This document shows positions 23,778-34,478 of a stretch of 64,000 nt of DNA, in pieces. Location: positions 1 to 64,000 of the IMG/VR virus record IMGVR_UViG_3300036770_008442. The stretch is one strand, 5' to 3'. How positions within the stretch are numbered: the first letter of the stretch is position 1; every line of letters starts with the position of its first letter. Made by a program: the position numbers and the translations under genes. The notes beneath the pieces were generated by a model, which ran no database searches, had not been told where the DNA came from, and saw nothing but the letters and a program-made list of their open reading frames with translations. The DNA is from a virus.

Positions 23778-25298
23778 TTAAAGGGATGATATTCTGCCAC
23801 AATCACCTTCACAGGTGGCATAATAGATTGAAAAATCATTGATACCCGATCCCTTAACAAGGATGACATCAACAGAAAGAGCTGCAGTACCAAAAGCTTC
23901 AATTGCTCCGGGACTGCCGACAGAGCTACCAATACTTAGGGCTGTAATTTTCTTGGTTCCATCAACACTGGATATTTTAATACAGATTGAGCTGTAATTA
24001 TCCAGATAACTTGTCCAAGATCCATAATTTGTTAGAGCACTCCCATAAGGGAACATAATAATTCTTTGGGAACCGGCTGCAGGGGTCAATTCAGTCAATA
24101 GGATATTTCCATTATTTAAAATATCATATCCGATTCTCCATACGTTATCTGTTCCTCCACCTCCTCCGTCACTAGTCCAAGCGTTTGCAGCCGTACCCAC
24201 GAAAGAGGTAAATCCATTAACCATTTGGACGACTTCCGTTCTTCCGTCCGCCCGAGCTCCGAATATTCTACTGCCTGAGGATTGAAAATCAGCTATATAA
24301 TAACTGCTCGAGTTGGATGTCGTATTTACTCTTAATCCTCCACCTCCCACTCCAGAAACAGGAGTGTAATTATTGTAGATATTGAGAGCAAAATTAGAAC
24401 TATTATTGTTTATAGTTAGGGGAACGGATAATTGAAATTTATTACTGCTCAGAACCGCTTTTGAAGATGTAAGGGTGAAAGCAGCATTTCCGCTTTTAGC
24501 ATTAACAGTAATGGAACTATTCGAGGTGAAAGACATATTTCCCCCTGCGGAAAAACTCATTGTTGAGTTTGAATAAAAACTTAGTGTTGATGATGTGCTT
24601 CTGATTAAAAGGTTTCCGCCAGATCTGATAGTTAATGTGTCCTGAGGAACCGTAAAGAGGAGGTTATAATTTGTTGAAGAAGGATTTAACCATCTAAATT
24701 GGGGATGTCTATTATAATCAATTGGAGATCCAACATTTAAGGCATTGGTTTTAGAAAATTCCAAAATCGGGTAGTCGCTAACAGAATTTGTTGAGATCAA
24801 TACCTTAGCATAGGTTGGATTCACTGTGCTAACGTTAGCTAAAGCATCACTTAAAACTAGGGTATTAATTTGGGGAAAAACAGAACTAAAGACAATAGCA
24901 TTTTTATTACCGACGGGACCTGATATTCCTTCTAAAGATTTAAAGACCTCCTCTGCTTGTAAATTTGAATTTGTGTTCACCCATCCTTCTGGACCGTATT
25001 GATAAATTGTATTTTCATTGAAAACATCCACCCAATAGTCACCAACTAAAATAGGATCATTTACTCCTCCCGTTGGGCCAGTAGCCTGGACAAACCATTT
25101 GGTTCCCCTAGTTCCTTGCTGACCCGGATCGCCCTTCGGGCCAGCAGGTCCAACTGGTCCCTGAGGACCATTCTGGCCCTTTGGACCCTTGGGACCTCCA
25201 CCATTAGAAACTATGGAATCAAAATTAGAATTTACCTTTCTAATTATATCTTCCTGAGAATCACCGGCATTGAGATTTAAGATGTTTAAGCTAGGCAT
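23778..25298 (-). CDS. Tail fibre with collagen-like stalk (506 aa)
   Basis: Head motif IIRKVNSNFDSIV, then perfect Gly-X-Y repeats (residues 33-66, GPKGPKGQNGPQGPVG), then TKWFVQATGP and a beta-rich shaft with Ser/Asn runs, ending in a Cys-containing tip (ATCEGDCG). It shares its plan with the 562-residue protein encoded just downstream, so the two arose by duplication and their tips diverged. TATAAATA lies 13 nt upstream of the ATG. Confidence 0.7.
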   Translation of the reverse strand: MPSLNILNLNAGDSQEDIIRKVNSNFDSIVSNGGGPKGPKGQNGPQGPVGPAGPKGDPGQQGTRGTKWFVQATGPTGGVNDPILVGDYWVDVFNENTIYQYGPEGWVNTNSNLQAEEVFKSLEGISGPVGNKNAIVFSSVFPQINTLVLSDALANVSTVNPTYAKVLISTNSVSDYPILEFSKTNALNVGSPIDYNRHPQFRWLNPSSTNYNLLFTVPQDTLTIRSGGNLLIRSTSSTLSFYSNSTMSFSAGGNMSFTSNSSITVNAKSGNAAFTLTSSKAVLSSNKFQLSVPLTINNNSSNFALNIYNNYTPVSGVGGGGLRVNTTSNSSSYYIADFQSSGSRIFGARADGRTEVVQMVNGFTSFVGTAANAWTSDGGGGGTDNVWRIGYDILNNGNILLTELTPAAGSQRIIMFPYGSALTNYGSWTSYLDNYSSICIKISSVDGTKKITALSIGSSVGSPGAIEAFGTAALSVDVILVKGSGINDFSIYYATCEGDCGRISSL

Positions 25299-25310
25299 TT
25301 TTGAGGTCTT

Positions 25311-25318
25311 TATTTATA
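25311..25318 (-). promoter_or_regulatory. TATAAATA late-promoter-like element
   Basis: The exact T4 late consensus TATAAATA lies 13 nt upstream of ATG 25298 on the minus strand, ahead of the fibre, coiled-coil and spanin-like genes. Confidence 0.5.
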
Positions 25319-25336
25319 TATTTCCAATTCTTTTTC

Positions 25337-28300
25337 TTAGATTTTTTGGATTTGGAAAGAAAAGGTTGTTGAATAATTTTGAGAATCCTCCAGAGGAAGT
25401 TCAAAGGTGTAAGAGAGATCATTTCTCATAGTTAAACTAAAATTAGCCTGGGGATAATACTGATATCTAATCCGATCAGGGTTTATTAAATCTCCACGGA
25501 GTAAAAGTTCAGTTGGAGAAAGTCTATTTCCAGTTTTTTTAACATATAGGTCTAAACTTACAGCCTCGTAAATTGGGACTATGTTCTTATCGATATATGC
25601 CTTGATATCATCTTCAATACTATTAGGATCACCCACTCCAAATTCTGAAATCATATTGTCAACAAAAACACGATCAATCCCCGAATTGAGAAGATATCTT
25701 CTTAAAACTCTATCTAATCTAATAGATCCAACTAATTTATTGTTTCTTTCGTCCCTTTGCCAAAAAATTTCTACGTCGGGATAAATCCTTTCATCCAGAG
25801 AAGCTAAATCTACACTGCTTCGAGCTGTTCCCAGCTGACCAATCCCAGTATTAGAATTGGATGGGGTAATGCTTTGAATTTGGGTTAGAGCTGATTTTGC
25901 AGCTTGATTAATGGTCTGAACGTCAGTACTACCCGATGTTCTTGATATTTCAAGAGCAATAAATGTGTAGAGGGTAATAGTGTAGGGGGTTTGCATCATT
26001 TTTGATCCCAAAAATGACTTGTTCTCCCTCATGGATCTGGTTCCTGCCACAGGTGTTTGGGATGTTGCAGAACTATATAAATTGTAATATCCAGGATCCC
26101 AAGAGCTCAAAAAGACTGAGAAATTTTTACGATCAATGGGGGTTTGGCCAACTAAAGGATATGCAGGGCCTGCTGGTAAATTTTGGGACGCCTTTAAGAT
26201 ATTTTTACCCAAATCCACTTTACTATAGCTCAGATTATCAACGATTCCAAACCCATTTTTTTCAGGTGCAAATGTGCAATTTCGGTAAGACAAATCCACA
26301 ATAGGATAGCCGGTAATTGTGTCGTTTTTATCTCTCTTAAACTTAAAAATCTTCTTGAAGATCGGTTCATAAGAACCAGCATATCGTAAAATATCCGATG
26401 CATAAGCTGCACCCCCATTTCTAATCGTATAACTAGTCGGCTGATTTTGACCTAAAGTCTGAGGTCCAAAAAAGCTTTGAGCTGGAAAAAGACCGCTGGG
26501 TTTTTTAATAGCAGTCGGTTTTGATAACTGGATTTCAAAGTAATCCAGTCTTGATTTAGTAGATTGAGATTCACTATCCCAGTAATAACTAGTATATGTG
26601 ATATATGGACTTCTGGAATTTACTCTCTCGTAGATCCGAGCCAATGAAATTCTTTTCATAATAAAATCAAAGTACCTAATCCCGCCATCTAATTGAAAAA
26701 CAGGATTTCCCGCATAGGTACTTCTTGGTCCAATCGGAACTGTAGCTGGGGAAGAGAAGGAGAAAGGAATAGTAAAAGTATATTCCGGATTTTGAATAGG
26801 TCCGAAATTAACTATTCTAGATGATCTTCCTGTCGGCCAAGGATACTTGCAATCTATTTCGGGAACAGTAAAACTGCCCGGACCGGTTAATCCTAAAGAT
26901 CCAGTTCCCCCCGGAGGATAGAATAGATTAATTTCTTCCCTCAGATCAGTATCAAATTCTGGGTTTGGAATCGTATATATGAATCCAGGATTAGTAATAG
27001 GGGTAACTGAACTACCTGAAGACATTGATAAATCCAGAGCTGAGCTGAGCTTAATATCGGATATTTCATACAGATTAGGTCTTATAGCTCCAGTCGGTCC
27101 GGTATATCCAGTAAGCCCCACCCCAGCATCTTGTTTTTTATCTCTTAGACTATACAGAAGGGTGTAGTCTAAGAAAGGACTACCTCCCGTACCCCCAGTA
27201 TAGCCAAGTGGTAAAGCTCGATAGTCTTTAATGACAACTTTGCAAATGAAAAGAATTGATTTTTGCTCTACATTCTCTATTATTTCATAGGTTACCGGGG
27301 CTTGAATAGTGTCAGTAGTTTCCGGGACCACCCTTAAAACGGAAGCAAATTTATAATCTTGAAATCCTCTGTAATTTGGAATAAATCTTTCCTCATCACT
27401 CGTAGGGTTTTGAATGGAACTTCGTCTTTTCAAAGAGATTTTAACACCCCTGAAAATAGTGTCATAAAAGCCATTAGCTGGATTATAGAAAAAGGGAGAA
27501 AAAATCTCCTTAACCTGATTTGAATTCAAATTATACGGAGATGGGTAATCACCCGGATCGATGGTAAAAAAGGACGAGAAATAAAGAGCATCATCAGGAT
27601 CTGCACTTTTAATCTTGGCAAGATCTACATTTCCAGGTAAATAATTTTGCTGGGATCCAATCTTGTTAACTGGATAGCCGGGAGGAATACCCTCAAGAAG
27701 CATCCATTCATGAGTTAAATATTTGGGATCTGGACTTTCTTTTTCAAAGCTAGGGGAAAAGTTGGTGGGACTAAACGCGGGGGAGACGTCCAATCTATAA
27801 ATATTTCCTCTCGCATCAGATCCTCCAAAAAATCCCCACTTATTAATATAAGGTACAACTTTTGAACGATTAGCACGGGTAACTGTAAAGTTCTCCTTTA
27901 AATACAAATATTCGTTACTCAGTTTCCCATAATTAAAAAGATCCCCTTTAAATTCTTCTCCCGGGACCTGTTCTGTTGAATCTATTGCCTGGATCCCATA
28001 AAATCCATCAAAAGAATCTAGATTTTCCTCTGCTTTTATTTCGGCAGGATTATAGGTAACAGTATCATCTTGCCACGGGATCTGAGTAAAAATAGCAGGA
28101 ACAACAATAGATTTTACACCTAAGGTGTTCAGTCCAGTGTCCAAAAAAGAGCTCACCGTGGATCCAATAAAAACCTGACCCTGGGAAAGGGTTCTCTCCG
28201 TGGGAAGTCCCTTGTCAACCAGAACAACTCCTTGACGAATAAAATACTTAACTCCCTCTATTATTTGTCCATCCGTCTCGGGGAGAAGTTCGAAATATCG

Positions 28301-30877
28301 ATGATATTCAGGATCTGGGGTTTCCCCGTACGGAGAAGACCAAAAATCAAAATCAAAATCTTTAAGATCAAAGAAAGAAAACACACCAGTTTTAGGCCTA
28401 AAAACCTCAAAAACATTAAAAGACGAATCGCTACCGAGATCTATTTTAATTTTTTGATTCTGGAGATTAGCAACCAGTCTTTCACCATATCCAGAAAATC
28501 CAGAAACGGATCCATTTGAAACTATGGGTTGATCCACATATCTACTGATTGATTCGACAATCGCTATTCCCCCAGTAACACCGGTTCCTTCTCCTACTTG
28601 AATCCAGGATCCTGCCGGAATTTTATCTCTATCATTAATACTAAAAGAAACCCGGCAGAGAGGATTATCGGTGCCTCCTGAAAAATAAACGATTCCGTTT
28701 ACATCGGATGCATCGATATCTCCTATTTTAATGTATCCTGGGGAATTAAATGTCGAATGGGGATCCCAGTTTGAAATGTCATCATCAGGAGAAATATTAG
28801 GAGAAGTTGGGGTTGCAGTCGAAATATTGGAAACAGCCTCAAAATATTTCCCTTGATAAAAAACAATGTTTCCGGCTGTGTATGAACTCGTTGGATTCCA
28901 AACGCCGATATAGGAATTTAAAAAATTCTCATAATCATCATAAACAGTGACAGAAAAAGATTTGTTTAAACTATATCCAGTTGATTTACAAACTATTGCT
29001 GATATTGATCCAGCTCTAGCACAATCCCAAACGGAATCATCAATAGAAAGAACGCACTTAGTGAAAGCATCAGCAAAATCAGAATTTTCCCCATCTAACC
29101 AATTGAAATAGTGATAATCCCCACTGTTATAAGCTGACCCCTTGGTCCAGCCTAAAAGTGTTCCCCCAAATTCACCGCTTCTAATCAAATCATATCTGCC
29201 TGCAGGCTCCTCGAATGTTCCATTGGGCCAAAATATCTTAAAAACTATTTCTCCAGTGAAGTCGGATTTTTTCAGAAATTCTATCCCGGTATTTGCCTTG
29301 CCATTTGAGTTAGGAAGAAATCCTTTATATGTTCCCACCTTAGATCCGGGTCCTGTAAAGAGTGCAAGGTCTACCGATTTATTAGCAATAACCAGGGATC
29401 CTGTAGTAAGATTAGGATCTCCAGTAATCCCGAATGTATTTCCATTAAAAGCACCATATGTAGCATAATCCGGGGTGTTATTTTCCCATTGATCCGTAGA
29501 GGGAGAATAATTCTCAAATCTTTTTAATGAATAAAATTTATCCCCCTTGTCGGTGATATAGTACAATTTCTGCGGATCATTGACATTAACATCATATGAA
29601 CCAGGCATCCATCCATTTAGATCCTCATAAAAAAGCCGGACCCCTCCGGTACTACTTTGGAACTGAACCCTATTGTTGAAATAATAACCCAGATTATCAC
29701 GCGAAGGTTTGGGTTCGTTTAAATTATAGGGAAGATTTCTATAACGATAAAAGAATTCTCCATTGAGATGAAAATCTCCCAAATCATTTCGGGAAACATA
29801 GCACCCATAATACCTGTTGATCGTATATAAATCAGAATCCCGATCATTGAAAAGAAATTCTAAATTCAAAAGACTAGCACAGATGATACCATTTCTTCTG
29901 AATCCGGAGGTCACATAATTTTCAAAGTCGGATTGAACAGTAGATCCATCAGATACTAAATAGTCATACAGTAGTTCTCCGGATCTGGTAAAAACTCCGT
30001 TTTCAATAGAAATCCCATTGTAATAAGTATAAGAATTAGATTGAAATGAAAAATCAATGGGTGCATATCTAAATTCTGGATCATTAACTATCGATCTAAT
30101 GTACTTACCTATTTTCGTCTCAGCCCGAAGATCAAAGGTCGCTACAACCGAAGAATTCGGTAAAATTTTAGAATTAAAGAGAGCATTGACATCATCCACG
30201 TTTGGCTGAAACTTGAGCTCCGTCATTTCAACTATTTTACCGCTTCCACTTAGAATTTGATAGCTTGGATATAATGGATCTCCAATAAAAATATCACCGT
30301 TTGAATAGGTGACAGTCTGATTTAATTCATTAACAGCATAGGAAATGCTAAAAACATCAGTGGAAGATGTATCCTGTACCACCTTATATGATTTTCCCCC
30401 AATAATTGTGGTTTGGTTAGTTGAATAAGGATAGGAAAGGGGTTCAGGAACTTTAAAAACTACGAAAAAATCAGGGAGTTCGTTTCTGAGCCAAAGAGGC
30501 TGAAAATATCTGAAGTTTTCTGGGTAGTTTCTATCGATAAGTGTAGAAGCTCCAGCCCCATAGAAAAAATCATACTGGAACTCGAAATCGTCCACTGGTT
30601 TATTCTCTCCATCTGTGAATGCACCAACCTGAAATATAATGTCATTTGAGATCGACTCATCATTGAAAAGATTGTAAATATCCTGAGAATAAGGAAGATT
30701 ACCTGTTACCTGGTATTTTTTAAATTTCTGAGAACTTAGAGCCGGATTAGCATTAAGGGAATTGAGCCAAACTCCACCTTCGGAATCCAGAGTAATCTTC
30801 ACATTTCCGGTTAATCTAGGATTTGTTCTTAAGACTCCGAACGAGGAATTATAGTCAAATAGTTTTGGAGATGCCAT
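25337..30877 (-). CDS. Giant tail/baseplate structural protein (1846 aa)
   Basis: One continuous frame of 1846 residues, beta-rich, with many Tyr/Phe/Asn/Gly segments and no enzyme motif. It follows two other large structural genes with about 24 nt between them. Its size and place after the wedge genes suggest a peripheral baseplate or long-fibre component. The exact role is unknown, and no homology to a named T4 protein can be claimed from sequence alone. Confidence 0.55.
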   Translation of the reverse strand: MASPKLFDYNSSFGVLRTNPRLTGNVKITLDSEGGVWLNSLNANPALSSQKFKKYQVTGNLPYSQDIYNLFNDESISNDIIFQVGAFTDGENKPVDDFEFQYDFFYGAGASTLIDRNYPENFRYFQPLWLRNELPDFFVVFKVPEPLSYPYSTNQTTIIGGKSYKVVQDTSSTDVFSISYAVNELNQTVTYSNGDIFIGDPLYPSYQILSGSGKIVEMTELKFQPNVDDVNALFNSKILPNSSVVATFDLRAETKIGKYIRSIVNDPEFRYAPIDFSFQSNSYTYYNGISIENGVFTRSGELLYDYLVSDGSTVQSDFENYVTSGFRRNGIICASLLNLEFLFNDRDSDLYTINRYYGCYVSRNDLGDFHLNGEFFYRYRNLPYNLNEPKPSRDNLGYYFNNRVQFQSSTGGVRLFYEDLNGWMPGSYDVNVNDPQKLYYITDKGDKFYSLKRFENYSPSTDQWENNTPDYATYGAFNGNTFGITGDPNLTTGSLVIANKSVDLALFTGPGSKVGTYKGFLPNSNGKANTGIEFLKKSDFTGEIVFKIFWPNGTFEEPAGRYDLIRSGEFGGTLLGWTKGSAYNSGDYHYFNWLDGENSDFADAFTKCVLSIDDSVWDCARAGSISAIVCKSTGYSLNKSFSVTVYDDYENFLNSYIGVWNPTSSYTAGNIVFYQGKYFEAVSNISTATPTSPNISPDDDISNWDPHSTFNSPGYIKIGDIDASDVNGIVYFSGGTDNPLCRVSFSINDRDKIPAGSWIQVGEGTGVTGGIAIVESISRYVDQPIVSNGSVSGFSGYGERLVANLQNQKIKIDLGSDSSFNVFEVFRPKTGVFSFFDLKDFDFDFWSSPYGETPDPEYHRYFELLPETDGQIIEGVKYFIRQGVVLVDKGLPTERTLSQGQVFIGSTVSSFLDTGLNTLGVKSIVVPAIFTQIPWQDDTVTYNPAEIKAEENLDSFDGFYGIQAIDSTEQVPGEEFKGDLFNYGKLSNEYLYLKENFTVTRANRSKVVPYINKWGFFGGSDARGNIYRLDVSPAFSPTNFSPSFEKESPDPKYLTHEWMLLEGIPPGYPVNKIGSQQNYLPGNVDLAKIKSADPDDALYFSSFFTIDPGDYPSPYNLNSNQVKEIFSPFFYNPANGFYDTIFRGVKISLKRRSSIQNPTSDEERFIPNYRGFQDYKFASVLRVVPETTDTIQAPVTYEIIENVEQKSILFICKVVIKDYRALPLGYTGGTGGSPFLDYTLLYSLRDKKQDAGVGLTGYTGPTGAIRPNLYEISDIKLSSALDLSMSSGSSVTPITNPGFIYTIPNPEFDTDLREEINLFYPPGGTGSLGLTGPGSFTVPEIDCKYPWPTGRSSRIVNFGPIQNPEYTFTIPFSFSSPATVPIGPRSTYAGNPVFQLDGGIRYFDFIMKRISLARIYERVNSRSPYITYTSYYWDSESQSTKSRLDYFEIQLSKPTAIKKPSGLFPAQSFFGPQTLGQNQPTSYTIRNGGAAYASDILRYAGSYEPIFKKIFKFKRDKNDTITGYPIVDLSYRNCTFAPEKNGFGIVDNLSYSKVDLGKNILKASQNLPAGPAYPLVGQTPIDRKNFSVFLSSWDPGYYNLYSSATSQTPVAGTRSMRENKSFLGSKMMQTPYTITLYTFIALEISRTSGSTDVQTINQAAKSALTQIQSITPSNSNTGIGQLGTARSSVDLASLDERIYPDVEIFWQRDERNNKLVGSIRLDRVLRRYLLNSGIDRVFVDNMISEFGVGDPNSIEDDIKAYIDKNIVPIYEAVSLDLYVKKTGNRLSPTELLLRGDLINPDRIRYQYYPQANFSLTMRNDLSYTFELPLEDSQNYSTTFSFQIQKI

Positions 30878-30901
30878 ATTTTTTCGTCTTTATCTTATTG
30901 T

Positions 30902-33900
30902 TTATCCTAAAATTTTAGATGAAGTAAAGTTGGGGGAAGAAAGCGTATCGTTCTTATATTTTCCGGTTACCTCTACATCGAATGAAAAAGGACTTTGATT
31001 CCTAACCTGCACATCTATTCCTATTTTTTTATTGTAAGTAATATTGGTTGGATTTCCGTCTGCTCTGTATCCTCCAATATATCCAAGCTTATCAACTGCT
31101 CTAAATTGGAAAATCAAGGGAACATTAATAGCATTAGAAACACCGGTTTCAACTGGTTGAGATGCAAGTTGAGTTGATCCCTGTACTTGGACTAAAGAAG
31201 CAGTAGGAGGACCTAAGAAAAGATAAGATCCGCAGCTATATCTTCCTATCAGATATGAATCATTTTCAGTAAAGCCAAGTTTTTGTGGGTACATAGAGTC
31301 TTCTCTGGTAGCTGTAGCCCCGGTTGCAAAAGAATCCGTAACTACCTGATAGCCAAGCTGTTTATAGCTGTCGACTGTAGTGGAGTCCGTGTAAAAGTAG
31401 TCGGAATGCCTAAAATATGGGTAAACGACAACATTATTGTTGAAATCTGGTTTAACCAAAGAAGTAAAAATATTTCCAGCAGGTCCGATCGAAAGTGCTG
31501 GGTGATCCACATGAATACAAAATTCAGACAGGGTTCCATTTCCTTCACCCGCATACGATCCAGTCTGTCCAGTTACCCCTCCGTTCCACACATTAGCGTT
31601 TGATCCAGATGCTGTTGGAACTGCTGAATCAGTGGGATCAAATGGAATAAGCTGACTTCCATTTCTAGGCAATCCGTTCGAATCCCCAGCATAAGAATAT
31701 GATGGGACATATGAACTTGGAACCACATAAAGATCATTATCCAGACCAACAGTTTTCCATCTTGGGTAAACAAATTGACTATGGGAATTACCCGAAGCAA
31801 AAGGAGGTGCTTGTCTAAAAAGCTCAAAAGATTCAAGGGTTGCAGCCGAAAATCCAGGAGGAACAATATCCGATGTAGTGAGGGAAGTAATAGAAATTGG
31901 GATTTCCCCATATCTTAAATTCGTTCCATATCCAGCAGGAAGCGGGAAAGTGGCAGATTGGCCTGCAAGAACATCCAGTCCGCCCGGTAAAACAGAGGAT
32001 AGTTCCAATATTCCAGCTGCAGTATTTGTGATCTGAATTTGATAAATCACAGAAGCTATACTTCCAGCATCAGCTCCAAGAGGATCATTAAATATCTGAT
32101 TATAATAACCAGCGTTAATTTTAATAGTGGAACCATTATTTACGATTTGTGAGTTGCCATCCTGATCCACGATCGATACCTGAAGTACACCCACACTTTT
32201 AACAATCGTAGAACTCAATAAATTAATTTGATCTTGGAGTTCTGTTAATTTTCTGAATAGATCTACTGGATTACCAGAAGAGTCAAAAAATCCACTAGCA
32301 ACACTATCAGATCCAATATAATATGTCTTATTGCCAGCAGTAAATTTTTGGGAAAGCAACCCATCTAAGCCTTTAGAAGAGAGGTCCTGCTGAATTTTAA
32401 GTACAGCAGAATCCCTTAAATTGGATGTGAAATTAGCTGCAGTACTCTGAGTTGAAGCATCCTCGGGGAAAGTTATGATCACAGATTCGCTAAATTCAGA
32501 CATTGCTGGATTATCGGGCCATCCAGCCTCTGAAATTGAACGAATTCTTATTTCCACTCTTTCACCCTTGGTAATTGGGATATCAAGTTGATTGATATTG
32601 TTTACGTCTGCATTATCAGGTTGTTCCTCTACCCAAACATAAGTCCCTGTATTGGGATCGTAGACTTTACTACGAATCTCGGATTTTATCTCATTCCAGT
32701 TACTAAAGGCCCCAGTCTTTCTCTGTCCGTTTTGATCCAAATAATTGATCTGCTCAACAGGAGGCACTGCTCCAGAGTCGCTAAGATATCTGTATTGAAT
32801 GAGAAATTGTATTACATTCTGAGGACCAGTAAGCGGACTATCCTTAGGAGCAGGCATCGCCCAGAATCCACGAACTCTATATTTGGGTTCAACATTTAGC
32901 TGAGGGTTTGTCTCTGAAATAGTTGTGATGTCGGAGACAACAGAAGCTAAAAGCTGTTGTTTTTGTACCCTTTGCTCCGTTAATGCATTTAGATTTGCAA
33001 TCTGGGATGCGTTATCAGTTGAAGCAGAAGTGCTTCGATTCTGAGCAGCCTGACCCAAAGACCTAGTAGGTGCAACGGCTGTTGTGGAATCACTATTAAT
33101 AGATGTTCTAATCTGAGAGATAGAATTATCTAATTGGGAGATTTCACTTTGGAGGGTTGATTTTAAAGAAACCTTTTCGTTTAGAACTCTGACATCAGTA
33201 CCTCCTGTCAATTGACGATTAATCTGGACAACCTTAAAATTTTCAGCAGCTAAGAGAGGTGGATTGGGACTTTCTGCATTAATTGCTGCGATCTTTTTCT
33301 CTTTCGCCATGCCCAGGAATATCTGTCCTAAATCAGCAACGGAGCTCAGATAAAATTGTTCTAGAGTCTGAACCCCAGAGAAAGTATTGATATTTAATTC
33401 ATTGCTAAAAAAAACAACACCAGTGGACCATGTTGACCCAATAACGTTGTAATTATCATCTATTTTCTTAAAAAAGATGCCCTGCCTTTCATCAAATCCC
33501 ACATTCACTTCAACGAATCTAGGACTAAATTGAGTTGAGAGGAGGGTAAGCACGTCTGCTCCTATTTCTACTGGCTGATAGCCCGAGGTTCTTTTTAATT
33601 GAACCGAGGTTTCTTCAATATTAACGCTCGTAATCTGATATCTAGATCCATCAGCAGTCAAAAGAAAGTCACCAACAGTTAGTGTTTTTCCATTTACTAC
33701 ATTAGTAGTCGTATCTGTGTAATTAACGCTTGTTAGTTTGTAATTCCTTCGGGTTTCCTGAGTTTGATTGCCATTCGAGTCTATAACAGTAACAACATCA
33801 TCATAAAAAGAAACCACCCCAAAATTACCCTTATTTCTGATCGTTCGGAGGGGTAAATCTATGTTTTCCTCATCAACAAAATAGATAATACCATTATCAT

Positions 33901-34462
33901 CTAAAGCATTAATAAAATCCTCTTCGCTTATGTCATTTCTTCCTTTCAGATTCTGATCAAAATAACTCTTTTGCTCGTCCGTCTCGGTATTGGCTATAAC
34001 CCTCTTAACCCTAATCCGGTCGGCACTATCGTCTATTTGACCTGTTACATCTATACTTATATAGAGAAGAGGAGATAGAAAGCTCTCGAAAAACCAATTA
34101 TCCCGGGTTGCAAAAGTACTTGGAACCTGAAGATTTACAAGAGGGGTTGGATCTTTAACAGGTTGAGCCTTATAAACTTGAGAATATGTACCGTCTGGAT
34201 TTCTAACAGTAGCAAAGCTATCTCCTAAACCAGCAAGAGACTGGATATTAGAATCAAGTCTTTGAATTTGAGATCTTAGATATCCATATCCTGGAAGGTT
34301 AGCAAAGGAAGGTAACCCATTCTCATCTAAAACCTCAATCTGAACATTCTCACTGGTGGAGGTTGCCACCTCATTCAATCCATTGATGATCTCAATGGAG
34401 TTTTTCTGGAGTCTTAAGAACTGAGCTACTAATGAGCTAATCGAATTTTGTGTCGCTGCCAT
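30902..34462 (-). CDS. Large virion structural protein with FN3-like segment (1186 aa)
   Basis: The protein has an N-terminal helical part (SSLVAQFLRLQKNSIEIIN), a middle coiled coil (about residues 430-510) and, near residues 540-680, strand patterns like fibronectin type III (FLIQYRYLS ... RVEIRIRSISEAGWP). The C-terminal third is beta-rich. It is probably part of the baseplate periphery or a fibre network. No catalytic motif is seen. Confidence 0.5.
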   Translation of the reverse strand: MAATQNSISSLVAQFLRLQKNSIEIINGLNEVATSTSENVQIEVLDENGLPSFANLPGYGYLRSQIQRLDSNIQSLAGLGDSFATVRNPDGTYSQVYKAQPVKDPTPLVNLQVPSTFATRDNWFFESFLSPLLYISIDVTGQIDDSADRIRVKRVIANTETDEQKSYFDQNLKGRNDISEEDFINALDDNGIIYFVDEENIDLPLRTIRNKGNFGVVSFYDDVVTVIDSNGNQTQETRRNYKLTSVNYTDTTTNVVNGKTLTVGDFLLTADGSRYQITSVNIEETSVQLKRTSGYQPVEIGADVLTLLSTQFSPRFVEVNVGFDERQGIFFKKIDDNYNVIGSTWSTGVVFFSNELNINTFSGVQTLEQFYLSSVADLGQIFLGMAKEKKIAAINAESPNPPLLAAENFKVVQINRQLTGGTDVRVLNEKVSLKSTLQSEISQLDNSISQIRTSINSDSTTAVAPTRSLGQAAQNRSTSASTDNASQIANLNALTEQRVQKQQLLASVVSDITTISETNPQLNVEPKYRVRGFWAMPAPKDSPLTGPQNVIQFLIQYRYLSDSGAVPPVEQINYLDQNGQRKTGAFSNWNEIKSEIRSKVYDPNTGTYVWVEEQPDNADVNNINQLDIPITKGERVEIRIRSISEAGWPDNPAMSEFSESVIITFPEDASTQSTAANFTSNLRDSAVLKIQQDLSSKGLDGLLSQKFTAGNKTYYIGSDSVASGFFDSSGNPVDLFRKLTELQDQINLLSSTIVKSVGVLQVSIVDQDGNSQIVNNGSTIKINAGYYNQIFNDPLGADAGSIASVIYQIQITNTAAGILELSSVLPGGLDVLAGQSATFPLPAGYGTNLRYGEIPISITSLTTSDIVPPGFSAATLESFELFRQAPPFASGNSHSQFVYPRWKTVGLDNDLYVVPSSYVPSYSYAGDSNGLPRNGSQLIPFDPTDSAVPTASGSNANVWNGGVTGQTGSYAGEGNGTLSEFCIHVDHPALSIGPAGNIFTSLVKPDFNNNVVVYPYFRHSDYFYTDSTTVDSYKQLGYQVVTDSFATGATATREDSMYPQKLGFTENDSYLIGRYSCGSYLFLGPPTASLVQVQGSTQLASQPVETGVSNAINVPLIFQFRAVDKLGYIGGYRADGNPTNITYNKKIGIDVQVRNQSPFSFDVEVTGKYKNDTLSSPNFTSSKILG

Positions 34463-34478
34463 TTTTTATTTTAAGATT